DNA from: Enterobacteriaceae bacterium 89
GTDB lineage: Bacteria > Pseudomonadota > Gammaproteobacteria > Enterobacterales > Enterobacteriaceae
NCBI GenBank assembly: GCA_014156375.1
Contig: RQJH01000003.1
Location: forward strand, 744,001 to 808,000
DNA length: 64,000 nucleotides
Reading direction: 5' to 3'
In this document: piece after piece, positions 11,958-20,219 of the stretch
Position numbering within the stretch: position 1 is the first letter of the stretch
Layout of the letters: each line of letters begins with the position of its first letter
Notes under the pieces: model-generated
What the model was told of the DNA's origin: nothing
The model's database searches: none
Seen by the model: the letters and a program-made list of their open reading frames with translations, nothing else
Position numbers and translations under genes: made by a program

Positions 11958-12233
11958 TTATTGTTTTCCGCTCGCCTGGAGATGTTGCTTGAGTAAGTCT
12001 TCCGGCGGAGGCGGGAGTTGCAGATAATAGCCCTGCTCAGTGAGGGCCTGTTTAACCTTATCCAGATCGGCATTGACCAGTTTTTTACGCCCGTCCAGGG
12101 GCAATATCATCGCCAACTGCGGCTGACCAAATCCCTGCATTAACTCCTGAGGAACGCGTGAGAAATCGTCCTTTTTTTCGACATATAAATAGGTCTGATC
12201 GCGTCGGGTACTTCTGTAGATCACACAAAACAT
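11958..12233 (-). CDS. ycgL: YcgL domain protein
   Basis: Small soluble protein of 91 residues (E. coli form slightly longer), of the YcgL domain family with unknown function. Its N-terminus [20 protein letters not shown] and the mid-region [17 protein letters not shown] follow the family. It is divergent from minC, 124 bp apart, and 19 bp upstream of ycgM, so ycgL-ycgM probably share a transcript. Confidence 0.9.
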   Translation of the reverse strand: MFCVIYRSTRRDQTYLYVEKKDDFSRVPQELMQGFGQPQLAMILPLDGRKKLVNADLDKVKQALTEQGYYLQLPPPPEDLLKQHLQASGKQ

Positions 12234-12357
12234 GACTTTTACTCTGAATTAGACTGTGGCGACTTGCCTCTCTATATTTGTGACTATAACATGCCCTGTA
12301 GACTTCGGAATATCACCGCATGTGCGGGCGATAAATTGAAAATTGAGTAAGGCCAGG

Positions 12358-13056
12358 ATGTCAAATACGCCCATCGAACTAAAAGGCAGTAGCTTCACGT
12401 TATCCGTGGTTCATTTGCACGAGGCAAAACCCGAGGTTATTCGTCAGGCGTTAGAAGACAAAATCGCCCAGGCTCCGGCTTTTCTGCGTCATGCTCCCGT
12501 GGTGGTGAATATTGGTAGTCTGACTGAGGTCGCGAACTGGCAGCCGTTGCAGCAGGCTATCTCCTCGACCGGTTTGCGCATCATGGGTGTCAGCGGCTGT
12601 AAAAATCCGCAGCTCAAAGCTGAAATTGACAAGGCGGGCATTCCCTTACTAACTGAAGGGAAAGAAAAAACCGTCCGTGCAGCTCCCGTTGAAGCCCCTG
12701 CTCCTGAACCAATTGTTACCCCTGTCACAAAAACGCGATTGATTGATACACCGGTTCGTTCCGGTCAGCGCATTTATGCACCAAACTGTGATCTGATTGT
12801 GACCAGTCACGTCAGCGCAGGCGCTGAGCTTATCGCCGACGGTAACATTCACATCTACGGCATGATGCGGGGACGCGCGCTTGCAGGCGCAAGCGGCGAC
12901 AAAGAAGCACAAATATTTTGTACCCACCTGGCGGCGGAGCTGGTCTCTATCGCCGGGGTTTACTGGCTGAGTGAAAATATCCCGGCCACCTATTATGGCA
13001 AAGCGGTCCGTCTGCGTCAGGACGCCGCCGCCTTGACAATTGAACCGTTAAACTAA
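12358..13056 (+). CDS. minC: MinC, septum-site inhibitor
   Basis: Inhibitor of FtsZ polymer assembly that acts away from mid-cell when bound to MinD. It has 232 residues from the ATG at 12358, with AAGG upstream. A TTG at 12343 would add five non-conserved residues. The N-terminal FtsZ-interacting domain covers residues ~1-100, a variable Pro/Ala linker ~105-122 follows ([11 protein letters not shown]), and the C-terminal beta-helix domain starts near [16 protein letters not shown] and contains [11 protein letters not shown], the MinD-contact motif. First gene of minCDE. Confidence 0.97.
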   Translation: MSNTPIELKGSSFTLSVVHLHEAKPEVIRQALEDKIAQAPAFLRHAPVVVNIGSLTEVANWQPLQQAISSTGLRIMGVSGCKNPQLKAEIDKAGIPLLTEGKEKTVRAAPVEAPAPEPIVTPVTKTRLIDTPVRSGQRIYAPNCDLIVTSHVSAGAELIADGNIHIYGMMRGRALAGASGDKEAQIFCTHLAAELVSIAGVYWLSENIPATYYGKAVRLRQDAAALTIEPLN

Positions 13057-13079
13057 TCCCTTTTTAACAAGGAATTTCT

Positions 13080-13892
13080 ATGGCACGCATTATTGTTGTG
13101 ACTTCGGGTAAAGGGGGCGTTGGCAAGACCACCTCCAGCGCGGCCATCGCCACTGGTTTGGCCCAGAAGGGAAAGAAAACCGTCGTTATCGATTTTGATA
13201 TCGGCCTGCGTAACCTTGACCTGATTATGGGTTGCGAACGCCGCGTCGTTTATGATTTCGTTAACGTCATTCAGGGTGATGCCACGCTGAACCAGGCGCT
13301 GATTAAAGATAAGCGTACTGAAAATCTGTACGTTCTTCCGGCCTCACAGACTCGCGATAAAGACGCCCTCACCTACGAAGGCGTTGAGAAAGTGCTCGAC
13401 GAGCTGAAAAAGATGGATTTCGATTTCATCGTCTGTGACTCCCCGGCTGGCATCGAAACCGGCGCGCTGATGGCGCTGTACTTCGCGGATGAAGCGGTGA
13501 TCACCACCAACCCGGAAGTCTCTTCCGTGCGTGACTCCGACCGTATTCTTGGCATCCTGGCCTCGAAATCCCGTCGTGCCGAGAAAGGCGAAGATCCTAT
13601 CAAAGAACATCTTCTGCTGACCCGCTACAATCCGGGCCGCGTGAGCAAAGGCGACATGCTGAGCATGGAAGATGTGCTGGAAATTCTGCGCATTAAACTG
13701 GTTGGGGTGATCCCGGAAGATCAGTCTGTCCTTCGTGCCTCTAACCAGGGTGAGCCAGTGATTCTGGATACCGAAGCCGACGCAGGCAAAGCCTACGCCG
13801 ACACGGTAGAACGTCTGCTGGGAGAAGAACGTCCTTTCCGCTTCATCGAAGAAGAGAAGAAAGGTTTCCTCAAACGCCTGTTCGGAGGATAA
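13080..13892 (+). CDS. minD: MinD, septum-site ATPase
   Basis: Membrane-cycling ParA/MinD ATPase that recruits MinC and oscillates pole to pole under MinE control. It has 270 residues. The deviant Walker A KGGVGKTT has the signature Lys11 and Lys16, and switch residues appear in VIDFDIGLRNLD. The C-terminal amphipathic membrane-targeting helix is KKGFLKRLFGG. It starts 23 bp after minC, with AAGGA upstream, and ends 3 bp before minE. Confidence 0.98.
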   Translation: MARIIVVTSGKGGVGKTTSSAAIATGLAQKGKKTVVIDFDIGLRNLDLIMGCERRVVYDFVNVIQGDATLNQALIKDKRTENLYVLPASQTRDKDALTYEGVEKVLDELKKMDFDFIVCDSPAGIETGALMALYFADEAVITTNPEVSSVRDSDRILGILASKSRRAEKGEDPIKEHLLLTRYNPGRVSKGDMLSMEDVLEILRIKLVGVIPEDQSVLRASNQGEPVILDTEADAGKAYADTVERLLGEERPFRFIEEEKKGFLKRLFGG

Positions 13893-13895
13893 GTT

Positions 13896-14165
13896 ATGGC
13901 ATTACTTGACTTTTTTCTCTCACGAAAAAAGAACACCGCTAATATAGCGAAAGAACGTCTGCAGATTATCGTTGCAGAACGCCGCCGCAGTGACGCTGAA
14001 CCACAGTACCTGCCGCAGCTGAGAAAGGACATTCTGGAAGTGATTTGTAAGTACGTGCAGATCGACCCGGAAATGGTCACCGTGCAGCTGGAGCAGAAGG
14101 ATGGCGATATCTCCATTCTTGAGCTTAACGTCACGCTGCCTGAGGCTGAAGAGTCTCGCTCCTGA
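13896..14165 (+). CDS. minE: MinE, Min oscillation topological factor
   Basis: Stimulates MinD ATPase and displaces MinC, producing the pole-to-pole oscillation. It has 89 residues (E. coli 88). The N-terminal membrane-binding helix [12 protein letters not shown] is followed by the MinD-binding segment [17 protein letters not shown] and a topological-specificity domain [21 protein letters not shown] within the minD end serves as ribosome site, so the two are translationally linked. An intrinsic terminator follows directly. Confidence 0.98.
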   Translation: MALLDFFLSRKKNTANIAKERLQIIVAERRRSDAEPQYLPQLRKDILEVICKYVQIDPEMVTVQLEQKDGDISILELNVTLPEAEESRS

Positions 14166-14167
14166 TG

Positions 14168-14196
14168 AAAAAAACCCGCTTCGGCGGGTTTTTTAT
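14168..14196 (+). terminator. Intrinsic terminator of minCDE
   Basis: AAAAAACCCGC-TTC-GGCGGGTTTTTTA immediately follows the minE stop: a GC stem plus T6. Confidence 0.92.
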
Positions 14197-14210
14197 TGCG
14201 ATTGTGCGGT

Positions 14211-14397
14211 GTGTTCCCCCTCTCCCCGGCCCTCTCCCTCAAGGGAGAGGGAGAAATACGGGCTCCGTGCAGTCCCTGCCCCTTTGGGAGAGAGAGAAAT
14301 ACGGGCTCCGCACAGTCCCTGCCCCTTTGGGAGAGGGAGAGATACGGCTCAGTACAGTTCCCTCTCCCTTTGGGAGAGGGTTAGGGAGAGGGAATCA
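14211..14397. repeat. Tandem array of a 43-bp CCCTCTCCC palindromic unit
   Basis: Between minE and rnd. Full units start at 14230 (44 bp), 14274 and 14317 (43 bp each), and a truncated unit starts at 14360. Each has a hairpin (CCCTCTCCC or CCCTGCCCC, CTTT/CTCA, GGGAGAG) then GAGAAATACGGGCTC and CAGT. Flanks carry partial arms (CCCCCTCTCCCC before; TTAGGGAGAGGGAATCAG after). It shares the palindrome with 10603-10700, but the 43-bp periodicity occurs only here. Confidence 0.85.
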
Positions 14398-14407
14398 GCC
14401 AACGTTT

Positions 14408-15535
14408 TTAACGTGGATATTCCGCCAGCAGCGCTTTCAGGCGATCGGCCATCAATTCACCGCGCCAGCCTGCGACTAACTCCGGCAGACCGTTTTTCGG
14501 CTTCAGATCCCAGTGCCAGTTCAGCAGCTGGTTAATCTGACGTCGTGACGCCAGCAGTTCGACGCTAACGCCCTTCTCGGTGCTCACTTCCTGCACCAGC
14601 GCTTTAATATCTTTAAACGCCTTGCGATATCCCGGCATGTCCATCAGATTCAGCAGCAGCTCAGGCAGAGCTTCTTCCGGCAAGGCTTTGGCTTTCTCGA
14701 CAAGGGCAATCAGGGTTTTACCATGGAAGCGAATTTCGCTGCCTGAAAGCCCCAGACCGTCCAGCTCGCCCAGGCTGCCCGGCATATAGCGCGCCACGCT
14801 CCACAGATGCTCTTCACGCACCACGAAGTTAACCGCCAGGTTACGTTCACGCGCTTTACGCAGACGCCAGTCGGCCAGCAGTTTCAGACAGGCCAGTTGT
14901 CGCGTACGCAGCTGTGAAGCATTGGTGATGTCGCGCCAGGCTTCGGCAGGATCGACCGTTTCCTGACGGCGCTGCATCATCAGACGGCATTCATCGAGCG
15001 CCGCCGTCAGGCGACCGCTGCTGTCGGTTTCCGCCATCAGTTTGTGGGCGATAGGCAACAGATACCAGACGTCAGCCGCAGCGTAATCGCACTGACGCTC
15101 GGTCAGCGGACGCGCCAGCCAGTCGGTGCGGGATTCGCTCTTGTCGAGGGCGATACCCGTATACTCTTCGACCATCGCGGCAAAGCCCCAGGACATCGGG
15201 CGACCACAGAATGCAGCCAGGATTTGCGTATCAATCAGCGGGTCGGGAAGTTCACCAAAGGCATTGAGGAAAACTTCAAGATCTTCGCTTCCCGCATGCA
15301 AATATTTAGTGACATTTTTATCCTGCATCAGCGCTTTAAAAGGACGCCAGTCGTGGATGGTCTGTGGGTCAATCAGCACCACGTTGTGGCCATCAAACAT
15401 CTGGATCAGCCCAAGCTGAGGATAGTAAGTACGGGTGCGGACAAACTCGGTGTCCAGCGCAATGGCAGGGACGTTGCTGGCGGCTTCACAGGCGGCCTGC
15501 AGCGCAGCGTCCTCGGTGATCATCTGATAATTCAA
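14408..15535 (-). CDS. rnd: RNase D
   Basis: DEDD-family 3'-5' exoribonuclease that trims tRNA and other stable RNA precursors. It has 375 residues from the TTG at 15535, as in E. coli, where UUG is the established start. The frame to 15562 has no family support. The exonuclease domain begins with AIALDTEFVRTRTYYP (Exo I Asp-x-Glu), then LHAGSEDLEVF (Exo II) and CDYAAADVWYLLP (Exo III Tyr and Asp). The HRDC domain lies around TRQLACLKLLADWRLRKARE. AGAGAAAGCAGA precedes the TTG. A U7 run from the fadD terminator lies 27 nt upstream. Confidence 0.96.
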   Translation of the reverse strand: MNYQMITEDAALQAACEAASNVPAIALDTEFVRTRTYYPQLGLIQMFDGHNVVLIDPQTIHDWRPFKALMQDKNVTKYLHAGSEDLEVFLNAFGELPDPLIDTQILAAFCGRPMSWGFAAMVEEYTGIALDKSESRTDWLARPLTERQCDYAAADVWYLLPIAHKLMAETDSSGRLTAALDECRLMMQRRQETVDPAEAWRDITNASQLRTRQLACLKLLADWRLRKARERNLAVNFVVREEHLWSVARYMPGSLGELDGLGLSGSEIRFHGKTLIALVEKAKALPEEALPELLLNLMDMPGYRKAFKDIKALVQEVSTEKGVSVELLASRRQINQLLNWHWDLKPKNGLPELVAGWRGELMADRLKALLAEYPR

Positions 15536-15562
15536 TCTGCTTTCTCTATGGTTTGCGCCCAT

Positions 15563-15589
15563 AAAAAAACGCCGGCTTAACCGGCGTCT
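15563..15589 (-). terminator. fadD terminator that is also the rnd leader U-tract
   Basis: On the minus strand GACGCCGG-TTAAG-CCGGCGT is followed by T7, between the fadD stop (15610) and the rnd TTG (15535). In E. coli a stem plus a run of U residues just upstream of rnd is known to be needed for rnd translation. Here the same element is present with seven U. Confidence 0.85.
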
Positions 15590-15609
15590 TCAGGCGACTC
15601 ACGCGTAGC

Positions 15610-17295
15610 TCAGGCTTTATTGTCCACTTTAGCGCGCGCTTCGTCACGTAGTTCTCGTCGCAAAATCTTTCCGACGTTCGATTTCGGCAGTTCTGTGCGA
15701 AACTCCACCAGCTTCGGCACTTTATAACCGGTCAGCTGACGGCGACAGAAAGTAATAAGCGCTTCTTCAGTCAGCGCAGCATCTTTCTTGACCACGAAAA
15801 TCTTCACCGCTTCGCCGCTGCTGCCAGACGGTACGCCGACCGCAGCCACTTCCTGCACGCCCGAATGCTGCATCACCACGTCTTCAATTTCGTTCGGATA
15901 CACGTTGAAGCCGGAGACCAGGATCATGTCTTTTTTACGGTCGACGATGCGCATAAAGCCCTCTTCGTCCATCACCGCGATATCACCGGTATGCAGCCAG
16001 CCGTCTTTGATGATTTCATCCGTTGCGTCCGGACGCTGCCAGTAACCCAGCATCACCTGCGGACCTTTCACGCACAGCTCGCCCGGCTCGCCAGGCGGCA
16101 CTTCATTGTTATCGTCGTCCACCAGTTTCACTTCGGTGGACGGCACCGGCAGCCCGATACTGCCGCTGTGGTAATCGATATCATGCGGATTGACGCTCAC
16201 CAGCGGCGCACACTCGGTCAGGCCGTAGCCTTCTAACAGATAGCGCCCGGTCAGTTTCACCCAGCGCTCGGCCACCACCTGCTGAACCGGCATCCCGCCG
16301 CCGGCCGACAGACGCAGCGTAGAGAAGTCCAGCTGCTGGAACTCTTTGTTGTTGAGCAGCGCATTGAACAGGGTATTTACCCCGGTGATGGCGGTGAACG
16401 GATATTTTGCCATCTCTTTCACCAGCCCCGGAATATCACGCGGGTTGGTGATCAGCAGGTTCTGCCCGCCCAGCTCAATAAACAGCAGACAGTTCATGGT
16501 CAGAGCGAAAATGTGGTACAGCGGCAGCGCCGTCACCACCAGCTCTTTGCCCGGATGGAACAGCGGCCCGTAGGTGGCGTGAACCTGAGCCAGGTTCGCC
16601 AGCATATTACGGTGGGTCAGCATCGCGCCTTTCGCCACGCCGGTAGTGCCCCCGGTGTACTGCAGGAAAGCCAGATCTTCAGCGACCACTTCCGGCTTCA
16701 CGTACTGCATCCGGTAGCCCTGCTGTAACGCGCGGCGGAACGAAATCGCATCCGGCAGGTGATATTTTGGTACCAGCCGTTTCACATATTTGACGACAAA
16801 GTTAACCAACGTCCCCTTCGCGGTGGACAGCTGATCGCCCATACGGGTCAGGATAACGTGACGCACCTGGGTTTTCTCAACCACTTTTTCCAGCGTGTGG
16901 GCAAAGTTGGAGACAATCACGATGGCGCTGGCACCGCTGTCGTTAAGCTGATGCTCAAGCTCGCGCGGGGTGTACAGCGGGTTAACGTTCACCACCGTCA
17001 TCCCGGCGCGCAGAATACCAAACAGCGCGACAGGATATTGCAGCAGATTTGGCATCATCAGCGCCACGCGGTCGCCTTTTTGCAGGCCGAGGCCTTCCTG
17101 TAAATAAGCAGCAAAGGCGCGGCTGCGCTCTTCCAGCTTACGGAAGGTCATGACCTCGCCCATGTTGACGAAAGCGGGCTGGTCGGCAAAGCGGGTTGTC
17201 GCCTGCTCAAACAGATCTACCAGGGATTGATAACGGTCAGGATCGATCTCCGCCGGAACATCTGCGGGATAACGGTTAAGCCAAACCTTTTTCAA
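15610..17295 (-). CDS. fadD: FadD, long-chain acyl-CoA synthetase
   Basis: Inner-membrane-associated enzyme that couples fatty-acid uptake to activation: fatty acid + ATP + CoA gives acyl-CoA + AMP + PPi. It has 561 residues from TTG at 17295, as in E. coli. GAGGTG lies 6-7 bp upstream. The frame to 17331 adds 12 unlike residues, and the ATG at 17299 reads straight into a stop. Signatures are the P-loop [11 protein letters not shown], the adenylate motif [10 protein letters not shown], and [16 protein letters not shown]...[20 protein letters not shown] FadR operator is upstream at 17369-17385. Confidence 0.97.
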   Translation of the reverse strand: MKKVWLNRYPADVPAEIDPDRYQSLVDLFEQATTRFADQPAFVNMGEVMTFRKLEERSRAFAAYLQEGLGLQKGDRVALMMPNLLQYPVALFGILRAGMTVVNVNPLYTPRELEHQLNDSGASAIVIVSNFAHTLEKVVEKTQVRHVILTRMGDQLSTAKGTLVNFVVKYVKRLVPKYHLPDAISFRRALQQGYRMQYVKPEVVAEDLAFLQYTGGTTGVAKGAMLTHRNMLANLAQVHATYGPLFHPGKELVVTALPLYHIFALTMNCLLFIELGGQNLLITNPRDIPGLVKEMAKYPFTAITGVNTLFNALLNNKEFQQLDFSTLRLSAGGGMPVQQVVAERWVKLTGRYLLEGYGLTECAPLVSVNPHDIDYHSGSIGLPVPSTEVKLVDDDNNEVPPGEPGELCVKGPQVMLGYWQRPDATDEIIKDGWLHTGDIAVMDEEGFMRIVDRKKDMILVSGFNVYPNEIEDVVMQHSGVQEVAAVGVPSGSSGEAVKIFVVKKDAALTEEALITFCRRQLTGYKVPKLVEFRTELPKSNVGKILRRELRDEARAKVDNKA

Positions 17296-17368
17296 TGCAT
17301 CACCTCTGAAATGAGAATTCGTCGTCATCACAACCCCTGTTAATAAAACAAGTCTTTAACAACATATT

Positions 17369-17385
17369 AACTAATCGTACCAGTT
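17369..17385 (-). promoter_or_regulatory. FadR operator upstream of fadD
   Basis: On the minus strand AACTGGTACGATTAGTT follows the FadR pattern (A-N-CTGGT...GA...GTT) and closely resembles the E. coli fadD operator as I remember it. It lies 74-90 bp upstream of the fadD TTG. fadR itself is at 7403-8122. Confidence 0.7.
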
Positions 17386-17461
17386 TATTAATTAATCGGA
17401 ATTAAGGTTGCGAAGCGCGTCACTATTTATTTTTTATCAGTACCGGGGATCCATACCCGCC

Positions 17462-17488
17462 AAAAAGAAACAGCGGGCAAGCCGCTGT
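17462..17488 (-). terminator. Intrinsic terminator after yeaY
   Basis: Read on the minus strand, CAGCGG-CTTGC-CCGCTG is followed by TTTCTTTTT. It separates yeaY from the fadD promoter. Confidence 0.8.
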
Positions 17489-17512
17489 CTCTGAAGCTCT
17501 CAAAATACGCTG

Positions 17513-18100
17513 TTATTCAGTTACGATCGTTTCGACCTGGGCTGGACCGGGGTTGTACCAACCGTAGGCGTACGGCCAGGGACGGTGATGGTAATAAGGA
17601 CCAACGCCCCAGTAGGGATCGATAGGCTGCGGCGGCATCACGACCTGCTGAGTCACGTTCCAGCGCTTGTAGCCTGTCGCCTGCATCACCATGTAGGTGT
17701 AAGGAGTGTCGCCAATTTTGCCTTTTTCAGTGCCGGTAATTGGCCCAACCACGGTCACTAAACGGTTACGGAAATCCACCGGGTCGAGGAAGCCGTTCAC
17801 GTCGGCATAGATGCGCCCGCGGGACGGTTCACCCAGTGTAGGTCTGGCCCCTTCGTCGAGCGTCACTGTCGCTATCTCAAGCCGGGTTTTGCCCTGCTTG
17901 TTTTTCACGTTGACGACTTTACCGCCAAAACGGGCTTCCTGACCGACATACAGCTGCGGCGCAGCCATCACCCGCACCAGATCCTGCTGCGGCGTGGGAC
18001 TGCTTCCCTTAATGGCATCCGGGACGGTCACACAGCCGCTCAGTGCGGCAACCACCAGCCCGGCCAGGACACCGCGTACCATCCATTTTTGACCCGTCAT
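17513..18100 (-). CDS. yeaY: YeaY, Slp-family outer-membrane lipoprotein
   Basis: Lipoprotein of the Slp/YeaY family, 195 residues; function unknown. The signal peptide ends in the lipobox LSGC (Cys22), and Val at +2 predicts outer-membrane sorting. The body is an OB-like Slp domain ([27 protein letters not shown] at residues ~51-76, split here across the domain start). The tail is rich in Pro, Tyr and His ([17 protein letters not shown]), as in E. coli YeaY. It starts 39 bp after tsaB, so they are likely cotranscribed. E. coli yeaY belongs to the sigma-E regulon. Confidence 0.9.
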   Translation of the reverse strand: MTGQKWMVRGVLAGLVVAALSGCVTVPDAIKGSSPTPQQDLVRVMAAPQLYVGQEARFGGKVVNVKNKQGKTRLEIATVTLDEGARPTLGEPSRGRIYADVNGFLDPVDFRNRLVTVVGPITGTEKGKIGDTPYTYMVMQATGYKRWNVTQQVVMPPQPIDPYWGVGPYYHHRPWPYAYGWYNPGPAQVETIVTE

Positions 18101-18139
18101 GATGCAACTCCTTAATTCTTAGCCTTCAGATACTAAGAT

Positions 18140-18835
18140 TCACTCGCGGCCAGGAAGTTTCTTCCAGGCGACTTCGTTGCGTAAATAAACCGGTTCAGCC
18201 TGTTCGACCGCGACGGTTTTGTTCTGTGCAAACAGCTGGCAGGCTAGCGGCAGCATATCTTCAGCAGCAGGAAGCAGCATTTCGCCGTCACTCAGCGTTG
18301 CCAGGCTGTCTGCGGTCATGTCTGGCCATGCAGCCCAGCCTGTGCCCACAGTAGCCCACTCGCCGCTTAACTGTTTCAACCGGGCGTTAACGGCTTCGGG
18401 TTTGAGCACCGCTTCGGTTTCTTCGCCGTGCCAGATGCCCTGCTCATCGCGCTGGTACTCGGCCCAGTAGACTTCACCCATGCGCGCGTCAATGGCGGCC
18501 AGAACGCGGGTAGCCCCGGTTTTACGGAAGGCACCCTGTGCCATCGTTGCCAGCGTTGATACGCCAATCATCGGCAGATTCGCCCCCAGCGCCAGACCCT
18601 GCGCAATGCCAATACCGATACGGACGCCGGTAAAACTGCCCGGCCCGCGGCCAAAGGCCAGTGCGTTGAGCTCCGTCAGCGGAATGCCGCTTTCGCTAAG
18701 GATGTCCTGAACCAAAGGCAGGATACGTTGGGTGTGTTCGCGGGGACAAAGCTCGAAGTGAGCCGTGGTGGCACCGTCGTTCCACAGAGCCGCAGAACAG
18801 GCTTCGGTGGCGGTATCAATAGCCAGAATTCGCAT
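18140..18835 (-). CDS. tsaB: TsaB, tRNA t6A biosynthesis subunit
   Basis: Inactive ASKHA-fold paralogue of TsaD and essential partner in the TsaBDE complex that makes N6-threonylcarbamoyl-A37 on ANN-decoding tRNAs. It has 231 residues, as in E. coli. The N-terminus [18 protein letters not shown] and [16 protein letters not shown] are the family signatures. In E. coli yoaA lies immediately upstream; here 1.3 kb of accessory sequence intervenes. Confidence 0.96.
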   Translation of the reverse strand: MRILAIDTATEACSAALWNDGATTAHFELCPREHTQRILPLVQDILSESGIPLTELNALAFGRGPGSFTGVRIGIGIAQGLALGANLPMIGVSTLATMAQGAFRKTGATRVLAAIDARMGEVYWAEYQRDEQGIWHGEETEAVLKPEAVNARLKQLSGEWATVGTGWAAWPDMTADSLATLSDGEMLLPAAEDMLPLACQLFAQNKTVAVEQAEPVYLRNEVAWKKLPGRE

Positions 18836-18893
18836 AGGACGTTGCGCTCTCGCAGTCGCTTATCAACAAAATGGCGCGCATCTTAACACAGTT

Positions 18894-18907
18894 AGTCACA
18901 GATTACG
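18894..18907. repeat. Left copy of the 14-bp direct repeat bounding the accessory module
   Basis: AGTCACAGATTACG lies 59 bp upstream of the tsaB start. It matches AGTCACAAATTACG at 20206-20219 at 13 of 14 positions in the same orientation. The two bracket the hydrolase-lipoprotein pair. Confidence 0.6.
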
Positions 18908-19008
18908 CCCCTGTTCAGAAAAGCTGTTTCACTACATACAGTTACATGAAGATCAACGGAGGTGCTTATATATTAGGTAGTCCAATAAGTTATGGGAGAT
19001 TACCGTAT

Positions 19009-19036
19009 AAAAAAAGCCCCGGTGATTGCCAGGGCT
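19009..19036 (-). terminator. Probable terminator of the hydrolase-lipoprotein operon
   Basis: On the minus strand AGCCC-tgg...ccgg-GGGCT is followed by T7. It lies 19 bp beyond the lipoprotein stop. The stem has one mismatch. Confidence 0.7.
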
Positions 19037-19054
19037 GGGTGACACAATGACAAC

Positions 19055-19561
19055 TTACAGCCCGCTTTCCGCGTCAGCCTTTGCCTGGCTTATTGCCCCG
19101 GCATTAAAAATCGGATGCTCATAGTCGTTCGTCACGTCTCGGACGCGGTAAATTTTCCAGGTACCATCTTCATGACGCATAAATGCTTCCAAATGGATAT
19201 ACTCTCCGTTCTCTACCCCTTCCATCACCTGTACAACTTCACCATTTAAAAATGGTCTGGCATCCCCAATGCGTAACATAGGAACCCAATCACGCGAGTA
19301 ATCCTGTACGTATGTAAAATAATCAGATCCTAGTAATTCCTCCTCGGGGATATCCTGAATGACATCAATCCGAGCGATGGTATCAGCAGCAACGTATTTG
19401 CGCAGTTCATCAGCAGGATAAAGCTTTGCCTCATCACTACCAAAATTAGTCAGATAAGACTTATAAAACTTCTCGATCTGATCTTTTGCCTGCTGGTTTT
19501 GATTGGCAACCGAACTACATCCTGCCAGTAATATGAAAGCTAGAAATATCAGTTTTTTCAT
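19055..19561 (-). CDS. DUF3828 (YbjP/YqhG-like) lipoprotein, candidate immunity protein
   Basis: Predicted lipoprotein of 168 residues: MKKLIFLAFILLAGCSS gives a lipobox with Cys15 and Ser at +2, so outer-membrane anchoring facing the periplasm is expected. The mature part (AKDQIEKFYKSYLTNFG...LGSDYFTYVQDYSRDW...) resembles the DUF3828 family of small periplasmic lipoproteins such as YbjP. Its ATG shares one base with the TGA of the upstream hydrolase gene (TGATG), so the two are made together. A periplasmic protein coupled to a murein-hydrolase-like gene is what an immunity protein looks like. That role is inference; no residue proves it. Visibly more A+T rich than tsaB and yoaA. Confidence 0.7.
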   Translation of the reverse strand: MKKLIFLAFILLAGCSSVANQNQQAKDQIEKFYKSYLTNFGSDEAKLYPADELRKYVAADTIARIDVIQDIPEEELLGSDYFTYVQDYSRDWVPMLRIGDARPFLNGEVVQVMEGVENGEYIHLEAFMRHEDGTWKIYRVRDVTNDYEHPIFNAGAISQAKADAESGL

Positions 19562-19932
19562 CAGTACATCCTGTAGATTTTGAAGGACGGTTGCATTTTT
19601 TGATACCCTTTCCCAGGATACATACCTTTTTGAACGAAGTCAGAAATCCACTTTGTGCCGTCATACATAGTCATATGACCTATACCATTTCCGCCCGAAT
19701 AGGGCTGTATAACTGCGACATCACCCGATATTAGGGTTGATCCTGGTGGGACTTCACTGAATCCAGCTCGTAAAAGCTCTGCGCCGTAATCTTTTGCATA
19801 CTTAGTATTCGCTACATCGATGCCACCAGCCCGAATAGCCAGACGGGTAAACTTGGCGCATTCGCTGTGAGAGTGACCGAGAGCATGCGACCTAAGATAC
19901 GAAATAGCAGCCTGCTTGTTCCAACTCATCAT
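19561..19932 (-). CDS. Tae2/BPSL0067-like Cys-His amidase, candidate type VI effector
   Basis: Small protein of 123 residues without signal peptide. It looks like the NlpC/P60-CHAP-type fold. HSECAKFTRLAIRAGG carries the likely nucleophile Cys25 at a helix start, GNGIGHMTMYDG the His86, and WISDF a possible third residue Asp98. SGDVAVIQPY matches the usual strand before the His. From memory this pattern fits the BPSL0067 family, which includes the Tae2 murein-amidase effectors of type VI secretion. AAAGGAAAT precedes two adjacent ATGs (19932 and 19929), and either may be used. It is followed by a lipoprotein gene overlapping one base. No secretion apparatus gene lies in the window. Confidence 0.7.
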   Translation of the reverse strand: MMSWNKQAAISYLRSHALGHSHSECAKFTRLAIRAGGIDVANTKYAKDYGAELLRAGFSEVPPGSTLISGDVAVIQPYSGGNGIGHMTMYDGTKWISDFVQKGMYPGKGYQKMQPSFKIYRMY

Positions 19933-20205
19933 TATTTCCTTTCAATGTGGTTAATAAGTGAGTTGATACGCCTAAGGTTACGTTTTTTCTGAATTAAAAA
20001 TGCTATGCCATCAACTTGAGGAATCACGGAGGATTTTTTGGATATTTAGGATCGCCGAGCTGGCAGGGGTATACAGCATGCCGACTTGCCTGGTTATCTT
20101 ATTACGTTTTTAAGTGGGCCGGTATTCGGCCCCAGACAACCTTATGCCTCTAAGGTGGGTAGTGCCCCTTCTCCTGTAAACAGGCATAGGTCACTCATAA
20201 TAATC
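19933..20205. other. Non-coding leader of the accessory module
   Basis: About 270 A+T-rich bases between yoaA and the hydrolase gene, with no convincing ORF. It holds a 6-bp hairpin GGGCCG-GTATT-CGGCCC at 20116-20132 and a longer inverted repeat TATGCCT...AGGCATA at about 20142-20188. The promoter of the hydrolase gene should lie here, but no clear -35/-10 pair stands out. Confidence 0.6.
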
Positions 20206-20219
20206 AGTCACAAATTACG
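20206..20219. repeat. Right copy of the 14-bp direct repeat
   Basis: AGTCACAAATTACG overlaps the yoaA stop codon (20215-20217). See the left copy at 18894-18907. If one copy plus the intervening sequence is removed, tsaB falls directly downstream of yoaA as in E. coli. Confidence 0.6.

Noticed and set aside
14101-14535. Three overlapping + strand frames of 62-144 residues across the minE-rnd gap
   Set aside because: They read through the minE terminator and the 43-bp repeat array; the repeated Pro/Leu/Gly-rich peptides are products of the palindromes.
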